In this document: positions 37,762 to 43,071 of the stretch, in pieces
How positions within the stretch are numbered: the first letter of the stretch is position 1
How the letters are laid out: each line of letters opens with the position of its first letter
From: Gaoshiqia sediminis
GTDB taxonomy: Bacteria; Bacteroidota; Bacteroidia; Bacteroidales; Prolixibacteraceae
Assembly: GCF_025907915.1 (NCBI RefSeq)
Contig: NZ_JAPAAF010000038.1
Span: 1-43,071 of the forward strand
Reading direction: 5' to 3'
Length of the DNA: 43,071 bases
Position numbers and translations under genes: made by a program
The notes under the pieces: model-generated
Database searches by the model: none
What the model was told of the DNA's origin: nothing
Seen by the model: only the letters and a program-made list of their open reading frames with translations

Positions 37762-39324
37762 ATGAATACAGAATTTAAAAGATTGGTTTTGGTGTTATTC
37801 CTGGGAATGCTTGCAGGATGCGGACTAATAACGGACAAAAGTTCTGAAGGCTATCAAAACCCTGTTTTGCCGGGTGATAATCCAAATCCTTCAGTGGTGT
37901 TAATTGGTGATACTTATTATGCTTCTGCTACTAGTAATGAGTGGTCGCCGCTATTCCCTATTTATAAATCAGACGATTTAAATAATTGGAAGCTTGTTTC
38001 CTATGTCTTTCCGGGAGGAGCACCTGATTGGGCACAGCAGAATTTTTTTGCACCGGAGCTTTCGTACGACGAGAAACAAGGAAAGTTGTATGTCTATTAT
38101 ACGGGGCGTGATAAATCAAACCATAAAATAACCATAGCCGTAGCCAGCGCCGATTCACCGGAAGGGCCTTTTACAGATCATGGCCCTTTGATGATCTCCG
38201 ACAATATAGAAACCATAGATGCTTTTGAAATAAGAGATGATAATGGTGATTTGTACCTGATTTGGAAAGAGGTGTATTTTCCCGGGAAACCTTCTGTTAT
38301 TTACGCGCAACCCATAACTGAGGATCGAAGACGGGTTTATGGACAAAAACAAGAACTGATACGAAATGACCAGGAATGGGAAGAAGCTATTGTTGAAGGC
38401 CCATGTATTTTCAAGCGAGACGATTTTTTCTATTTATTTTATTCAGCCGGAAATTGTTGTGATATAGCCTGTAACTATAAAATTGGAGTTGCCCGTTCGA
38501 AAAATTTGCTGGGCCCTTGGGAGAAGTACGAAGCAAACCCGATTTTAAGTGATAATGAAACCTGGAAATGTCCGGGTACAGGCGATGTATTTAAACAAGG
38601 GCGTAATTATTTCTTTCTTTTTCACTCCTATAAAACTATTGGTGGAGATTACATTGGTCGGGAAGGTTTATTGGAGAAAATCTATTGGACCGACGATGAT
38701 TGGCCATACTTTATGTTTAAAAGTAAATTGGATTCAGAAAATCACCGGATAGATTATTTCGATGATTTTTCGAAGGCATTGAATCCTTGCTGGCAGTGGA
38801 GAGCCACTCAAACACTGAGTTATGCAACAGGAGAAAATGGGTTGATGTTGGCTGCTTCTACCGAGAACGATCTGCTTGGTAACTTGCTTGCACAGCCTGT
38901 AAAATCTATGGATTTTGAAGTAACAGCCACGCTCGATTTAAGTAACAGTGGACAGGATGTAAACGGCGGCATTTTGTTGATTGGTGCAACCCATAATGGC
39001 TTTGGAGCACCTATGGCCGGCTTGGGAATTACAGCCGGTCACGATCTAATTGAGGTTTGGATCACATCGGGAAATGAAAAACATATATTCGAAGCGGTAC
39101 CTGCCGATCCCTATGGCGACTTAATCAAACTAAGGATGAATGTAAAAAAGGGAGATCGGTTACAATTTTCGGTATCAGACGGAAAGAAATGGGATGTCAT
39201 TGCTGATTCTATTGATGCCTCTGGCTATGTTCCCTGGGGTATGGGATTTCGGTGGGGAGTCGTTTCAAAGGGCGAGACCAACGAATTTATTAACATCCAA
39301 AATGTGGAACTTAGAAACTATTAA
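37762..39324 (+). CDS. GH43-like lipoprotein with altered catalytic base
   Basis: A lipoprotein with a GH43-type five-bladed propeller and a C-terminal beta-sandwich. Seen: a lipobox ending LAGC (Cys20); the family start YQNPVLPGDNPNPSVV; a pKa-modulator Asp153 in ETIDAFEI; an acid Glu212 in VEGPCIF; a cysteine-rich insertion NCCDIAC (231-237); and a concanavalin-like domain (about 325-518) starting FDDFSKAL. The usual base motif P-D-P-S reads P-N-P-S, so Asn42 replaces the catalytic Asp. The enzyme may use another base, as reported for some GH43 galactanases, or be a binding protein. Length is 520 aa. It is followed by a sigma/FecR pair rather than by SusCD. Confidence 0.85.
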   Translation: MNTEFKRLVLVLFLGMLAGCGLITDKSSEGYQNPVLPGDNPNPSVVLIGDTYYASATSNEWSPLFPIYKSDDLNNWKLVSYVFPGGAPDWAQQNFFAPELSYDEKQGKLYVYYTGRDKSNHKITIAVASADSPEGPFTDHGPLMISDNIETIDAFEIRDDNGDLYLIWKEVYFPGKPSVIYAQPITEDRRRVYGQKQELIRNDQEWEEAIVEGPCIFKRDDFFYLFYSAGNCCDIACNYKIGVARSKNLLGPWEKYEANPILSDNETWKCPGTGDVFKQGRNYFFLFHSYKTIGGDYIGREGLLEKIYWTDDDWPYFMFKSKLDSENHRIDYFDDFSKALNPCWQWRATQTLSYATGENGLMLAASTENDLLGNLLAQPVKSMDFEVTATLDLSNSGQDVNGGILLIGATHNGFGAPMAGLGITAGHDLIEVWITSGNEKHIFEAVPADPYGDLIKLRMNVKKGDRLQFSVSDGKKWDVIADSIDASGYVPWGMGFRWGVVSKGETNEFINIQNVELRNY

Positions 39325-39429
39325 ATGATACAGGGCTAGCTCGGTATGATATAGACTTTTAACGCAATGTGTGCTGGCCAAATTCGATATGAAAAGATAA
39401 CTGCTATTAGCTAAACACAAACGAGAAGA

Positions 39430-40029
39430 TTGAGGATTGAATTAAAAAATATAGACAGAAAATTAATCCGAAAGCTAAAGGTTGGCGACCGAAATGCCTT
39501 TCAGGTAATATTTGAGGCTTATAGTGAGCCTCTTTTGCACTTTGCCTACAGTTATCTGAAAGATTCAAATGACACGGAAGAAATTGTTCAGGATGTTTTT
39601 CTTCACCTTTGGGAAATCAAATCTGAAGTTGATGAGGAAAAGTCATTGAAAAGTTTTCTTTATAAAATGACTGTCAATAGAGTGTTTAATCATCTAAAAC
39701 ATCAAATTGTCCGTCAAAAATATGAAAGCTATATGATGAATCTTACCCCGTCATTTAGTGAAAATCCGGAAGAGAAACTACACAAAAAGGAGTTGGATGA
39801 ACGTATTCAGGAGTTGTTGGAATTATTGCCGGAACAGAAGAGAAAGATATTTATAATGAGCCGGATGAAAGGGATTTCTAATGCAGAAATTTCAGAAAAG
39901 CTGGGGATATCCTTGCGTACTGTTGAAAACCAGGTTTACCGGGCCACGAAATTTATAAAAGATCATCTTAAAGACGACTACTTGCTAGTGTTAGTTTACT
40001 GTTTTAGTTTTATTAATGGAGTTTTGTAA
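39430..40029 (+). CDS. ECF RNA polymerase sigma factor, non-ATG start
   Basis: A second ECF sigma factor of the SusC-associated type. Seen: region 2 (about residues 20-70) with DAEEIV-like DTEEIVQDVFLHLWEIK; region 4 (about 130-180) with LPEQKRKIFIMSRMKG, NAEISEKLGIS and TVENQVYRATK; and a hydrophobic tail (LLVLVYCFSFI). Length is 199 aa from TTG 39430. Upstream the frame is closed by TAA at 39412-39414, and there is no ATG before the conserved region, so a TTG (or ATT at 39436) start is required. The FecR partner begins 75 nt after the stop. No SusC gene follows within the window, so its targets are unclear. Confidence 0.9.
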   Translation: MRIELKNIDRKLIRKLKVGDRNAFQVIFEAYSEPLLHFAYSYLKDSNDTEEIVQDVFLHLWEIKSEVDEEKSLKSFLYKMTVNRVFNHLKHQIVRQKYESYMMNLTPSFSENPEEKLHKKELDERIQELLELLPEQKRKIFIMSRMKGISNAEISEKLGISLRTVENQVYRATKFIKDHLKDDYLLVLVYCFSFINGVL

Positions 40030-40063
40030 TTTTTTTTTTGACGAAGAGAAAAAAGTACTAAAT

Positions 40064-40083
40064 GGTGTGAGTAGCTTTGTCTG
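40064..40083 (+). promoter_or_regulatory. Candidate ECF-sigma promoter upstream of second fecR
   Basis: GGTGTGAGTAGC (40064-40075) precedes TTGTCTG (40077-40083), which ends 21 nt before the fecR ATG. The first fecR gene has the same heptamer at the same distance. The upstream G-T elements are spaced differently at the two sites, which weakens the case. Confidence 0.35.
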
Positions 40084-40104
40084 ACACATTGTATTGTAAG
40101 TGAA

Positions 40105-41100
40105 ATGAGCGATAAACGAAATATAGAAAAGCGATTTAAGCAATTACTTGTAAAATTTCAGTCAGGAGATTTTACAGCATCCGAGTTGGAGGAATTGCAG
40201 CAGCTGGTTAAAAATGAGTTAGCGGTTTCTGTGATTGAAGAAGCAATGTACAGTGAGCTGGAAGTTCAGGATTTTTCTGAATACCCTACCTTTGATAAAG
40301 GTGAGCTGTTTCAGAGTATAGAACACCAACTGGATGTGGTTTTGCCCGGTTCTGCTTCGTCAGGTCATAAGTTGCAGCTTTTCGCTCTTTTAGTGCGCGT
40401 TGCGGCTGTTTTGATCCTGGTATTTGCTGTCAGTGGATTAACTGCCTACTTTATAAATGAAAGGCATTCAGTAGAGAAACAGTTGATTTCTTCAAGCGAA
40501 ATTGTTGCTCCTCAAGGTGCTATGACACAAGTTATTTTGCCCGATAGCTCTGTGGTTTGGTTAAATGCCGGTAGCAGACTTACTTACTCGACCAATTTTA
40601 ACCTGGATAACCGATTGGTTCATTTAGAAGGCGAGGGATACTTTCAGGTTGCAAAAAATAATGAACTTCCTTTTGTTGTCGACGCCTACGGATTCTTAGT
40701 TGAAGGTGGCCAAACCGAGTTTAATGTGAAGGCTTATCGTGATGAACCAACCATCGAAGCCATTTTGGTTGAAGGAAAAGTATGGTTGAATCATCGGACT
40801 GAAACAATTGCCAGTGATGTTTCACTTGGACGCAAGTATAAAGCAACTTTTTATAAACAGTCTGATGGGGCAGCTTCAAGTAACAGGCAACCACGTTTGG
40901 TAATTAGTCCGAATGTGGATCCCAAACCGTTGATTTCTTGGAAGAATGACCAGTTTATCCATCAAAAAAGTGAAGTGTTGGACAAGCTGCTGATTCAAAG
41001 GGGAAATGATTTGGTTATCCTATATGATCTGCATGATAAACATTTAATTCGCGCTGATCAGATGATTGGAATTGAAAGACTGAATCTGAATTTAATTTAA
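40105..41100 (+). CDS. FecR-family anti-sigma factor with shortened DUF4974
   Basis: The anti-sigma partner of the second ECF factor. Seen: a cytoplasmic N-terminus (residues 1-90), a transmembrane helix (about 92-115), a FecR domain (about 130-225, with LPDSSVVWLNAGSRL and EGEGYFQV), and the start of DUF4974 (ISWKNDQFIHQKSEVLDKL, about 277-315). The C-terminus then departs from the family and stops at residue 331. About 40 residues that usually form the last beta-helix-beta unit (compare the first FecR, end at 343 after a complete unit) are replaced by a short tail. No SusC/STN gene follows. It may be a decaying or partner-less regulator; alternative frames do not restore the missing part. 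Confidence 0.87.
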   Translation: MSDKRNIEKRFKQLLVKFQSGDFTASELEELQQLVKNELAVSVIEEAMYSELEVQDFSEYPTFDKGELFQSIEHQLDVVLPGSASSGHKLQLFALLVRVAAVLILVFAVSGLTAYFINERHSVEKQLISSSEIVAPQGAMTQVILPDSSVVWLNAGSRLTYSTNFNLDNRLVHLEGEGYFQVAKNNELPFVVDAYGFLVEGGQTEFNVKAYRDEPTIEAILVEGKVWLNHRTETIASDVSLGRKYKATFYKQSDGAASSNRQPRLVISPNVDPKPLISWKNDQFIHQKSEVLDKLLIQRGNDLVILYDLHDKHLIRADQMIGIERLNLNLI

Positions 41101-41488
41101 AGTGGATATTAGAACATTAACTGAAGAAAAAATTAAGTGTTAATACTTGTGATTAAATTGAAAGGGTGTGAATTCCACGGATTCAACTCCGTATAAAATA
41201 CACAACTGAGGGACAATATTTAGATATCTGTTGAATATCAGGTTGTTGTCTGGTTTAGAGGAGATTTACTAGTGTCATTGAGGGTGTTGCTGTTTAAATA
41301 CGGTAACATCCTTTTTTTTGAGTAGTGATGAGTAAATCTTTATGCCAAAATGTATTGAGCATAGATAATTTACGCGCAGGGATGGAATCGCTCGCTCTTA
41401 ATTACCGGATTCCTCTCCATGTAATATGTCATTTGATATTTAGAATCAAAAATCAAATCAATTTATTAGATTATAAATCAACTGAAAG
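41101..41488. other. Intergenic gap between fecR and the DUF4965 gene
   Basis: 388 nt without a supported gene. Normally a SusC gene with an STN domain would follow a FecR of this type; I find no remnant of one here. The gap holds a terminator at 41282-41319 and then 169 nt upstream of the last gene, in which I see no clear promoter. Confidence 0.5.
41282..41319 (+). terminator. Rho-independent terminator after the sigma/fecR pair
   Basis: A 12-bp stem with three G-T pairs, GGGTGTTGCTGT (41282-41293) with ACGGTAACATCC (41300-41311), has a 6-nt loop and eight T residues. It isolates the sigma/fecR unit from the last gene. Confidence 0.82.
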
Positions 41489-43071
41489 ATGAAGAAAAGG
41501 TTTTATTTTGTTTTTATGTTGCTATTGGCTGGGATCGCATTTTCATTTTGTTCTCAACTCAAAGTTGCAACTAAAGTATCCACCACTACTACCTCAGAAC
41601 TACGGGCTCCGGCCTATCCGTTAATTACTATCGATCCGTACACCAGTGCCTGGTCAACTACCGATCAGCTTTACGGCAGCCCCGTGAAACACTGGACCGG
41701 GAAAACCCATTCGCTGATTGGCGCAGTGCGTGTTGACGGCCAGGTTTACCGCTTTCTCGGCCAGGTTGATGTTCCCTGGATGCCTGTTGTCCCGATGGCC
41801 AATTACGAACCCTGGGACGGGCAGTTTGCCTTGAAAGAGCCTTCTGCAGGCTGGGAAAAGCCGGGGTTCAACGACAGCCAGTGGCAAACCGGTAAAGGCG
41901 CTTTCGGTACGCCGGATATGCCTTCCTTGGGAACGCGCTGGGTAACCAAAGATATTTGGGTGAGACGTCAGTTTGAGATTCCTGCAAATTTGCCGGCAAA
42001 CGATATTTACCTGATTTATTCGCACGACGATATTTTTGAGTTGTATTTGAACGGGACTCAATTGGTAAAAACCGCTTACGAATGGCACAACAATGTGGTG
42101 CTGAAGATTGACCGCAGTTTGTTGGTTGAAGGTGGAAAGAATGTATTTGCTGCTCATTGCCACAACCGCACCGGCGGTGGTTATGTCGATTTCGGATTGT
42201 TCCAGGAAGGAGATCAAAAAGAGATTTTCGCTCAAACCGCTTCCCAAACGCGGGTAGGCCTTTCAGCCACTCAAACGCATTACGATTTTACCTGCGGCCC
42301 GGTTGATCTGAAAGTTCAGTTTGTATCGCCCTTGCTGCCGGATGATCTGGATTTGCTGTCGCGTCCGGTAAACTACATCAATTACGAAGTGGTTTCAAAC
42401 GACGGCCAGGCACACGAAGTGCAGGTTTACGTTGAGGCCACCCCCGAGTGGGCCGTGAACGAAGTCAGCCAGGAAGTACAGGTGACCCAAGGCGAAACCG
42501 GCAACATCAGCTATGTTAAGGCCGGTACCACCGAACAACCCATTCTGCAAAAGAAAGGCGACAACATCCGCATCGACTGGGGCTATGCCTACCTGGCGGC
42601 CAACAAAGGCACAACCAACACGATGGCCATCGGCAATTATTTCGATATGAAATCGGAATTTGCAGGCAGTGGAAAGGTCAGCGGAGTCAGCAGCATGACC
42701 ACCAAGCCCGTGCGCGAAATGCCGGCGATGGTTTGTGTAGATGACCTGGGCCAGGTATCGGGCAAACCCGCATCGGGCTATGTGATGATTGCTTACGACG
42801 ATATTGAGTCGATCCAGTATTTTGGCAACAACCTGAAAGGCTGGTGGGCCAACGAAGGTGAGGTGACAATTGATGCCGCCCTGCAGGCCGCCTCGGACGA
42901 ATACGAACAAATCATGAACCGTTGTGCCGGATTCGACAATCAATTGTGGGAAGAAACCCTGGCCGCGGGCGGAAAGAACTATGCCGACCTGTGCGTGCTG
43001 GCCTTCCGCCAGTCGATTGCCGCCCATAAGCTGGTGAAGGACAGCGAAGGCAACATCCTGTTTTTGTCGAA
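41489..43071 (+). CDS. DUF4965/DUF5127/DUF1793 glutaminase-A-like secreted protein (3' end outside window)
   Basis: The frame is open from ATG 41489 to the window edge (527 codons), so the gene is cut only by the window. Seen: a signal or lipoprotein leader (KKRFYFVFMLLLAGIAFSF, Cys21 in SFCSQ); the family start LRAPAYPLITIDPYTSAWS with the W-T-G-K and LIGAVRVDG motifs (about residues 40-85); a beta-sandwich with GWEKPGFNDSQWQTGKGAFG and a DDIFELYLNG core (about 115-235), like a galactose-binding insertion; the DUF5127-like region (FTCGPVDLKVQFVSPLLPDDLDLLSRPVNY); and the start of the helical part (YEQIMNRCAGFDNQLWEETL, YADLCVLAFRQS). Such proteins are named glutaminase A by homology but often sit in glycan loci of Bacteroidota; the real substrate is uncertain. 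Confidence 0.88.
   Translation, partial: MKKRFYFVFMLLLAGIAFSFCSQLKVATKVSTTTTSELRAPAYPLITIDPYTSAWSTTDQLYGSPVKHWTGKTHSLIGAVRVDGQVYRFLGQVDVPWMPVVPMANYEPWDGQFALKEPSAGWEKPGFNDSQWQTGKGAFGTPDMPSLGTRWVTKDIWVRRQFEIPANLPANDIYLIYSHDDIFELYLNGTQLVKTAYEWHNNVVLKIDRSLLVEGGKNVFAAHCHNRTGGGYVDFGLFQEGDQKEIFAQTASQTRVGLSATQTHYDFTCGPVDLKVQFVSPLLPDDLDLLSRPVNYINYEVVSNDGQAHEVQVYVEATPEWAVNEVSQEVQVTQGETGNISYVKAGTTEQPILQKKGDNIRIDWGYAYLAANKGTTNTMAIGNYFDMKSEFAGSGKVSGVSSMTTKPVREMPAMVCVDDLGQVSGKPASGYVMIAYDDIESIQYFGNNLKGWWANEGEVTIDAALQAASDEYEQIMNRCAGFDNQLWEETLAAGGKNYADLCVLAFRQSIAAHKLVKDSEGNILFLS

Overview
The window reads as chromosomal DNA of a free-living, glycan-degrading member of the Bacteroidota. A Marinilabiliales/Prolixibacteraceae-like bacterium is my best guess, from gene style only. 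The basis is two SusC/SusD pairs, a one-protein hybrid two-component regulator, ECF sigma/FecR pairs, Bacteroidota-type lipoproteins and weak ribosome binding sites. I saw no rRNA, tRNA or CRISPR array.

Layout. (1) 107-22228, + strand: a composite polysaccharide-utilisation locus. A hybrid two-component regulator (107-4144) is followed by an ECF sigma factor and FecR anti-sigma. Next come SusC1 (which carries an STN signalling domain), SusD1 and a small surface-type lipoprotein, closed by a strong terminator at 12093-12133. After a 435-bp gap comes a second set: SusC2 (no STN domain), SusD2, an IPT-repeat glycan-binding lipoprotein, a BACON-GH5 endo-glucanase and a GH43 enzyme. The second set looks like a xyloglucan or related beta-1,4-glucan locus, but no GH31 or GH3 is in view. 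(2) 22346-34214: a regulated export module. A PAS histidine kinase and a sigma-54 response regulator lie on the minus strand. Divergent from them are a small exported protein with three W-M-T repeats, then a TolC/HlyD/MacB-like ATPase/two FtsX permeases operon. Two matching -24/-12 type promoters sit exactly where the regulator would need them. (3) 34215-35384: a gene graveyard with a collapsed third FtsX permease, a decayed ArdC-like antirestriction protein and a fragment of an IS1634-like transposase. (4) 35385-43071: a second carbohydrate region with a GH2 enzyme (minus strand), a GH43-like lipoprotein lacking the usual catalytic base, an ECF sigma factor starting at TTG, a FecR protein with a shortened C-terminus and no SusC partner, and the first 527 codons of a DUF4965/glutaminase-A-like protein that runs off the window.

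How the parts work together. In region 1, surface lipoproteins and SusD capture glycan, the GH5 enzyme cuts it outside the cell, SusC imports oligosaccharides through TonB, and GH43 trims side chains. The STN domain of SusC1 should report transport to FecR and the ECF factor, whereas the hybrid regulator senses periplasmic oligosaccharide and probably drives the STN-less second set. Region 2 is the best candidate for a little-described system: a sigma-54 two-component switch that appears to co-induce an efflux pump and a repeat-bearing exported protein, each from its own promoter.
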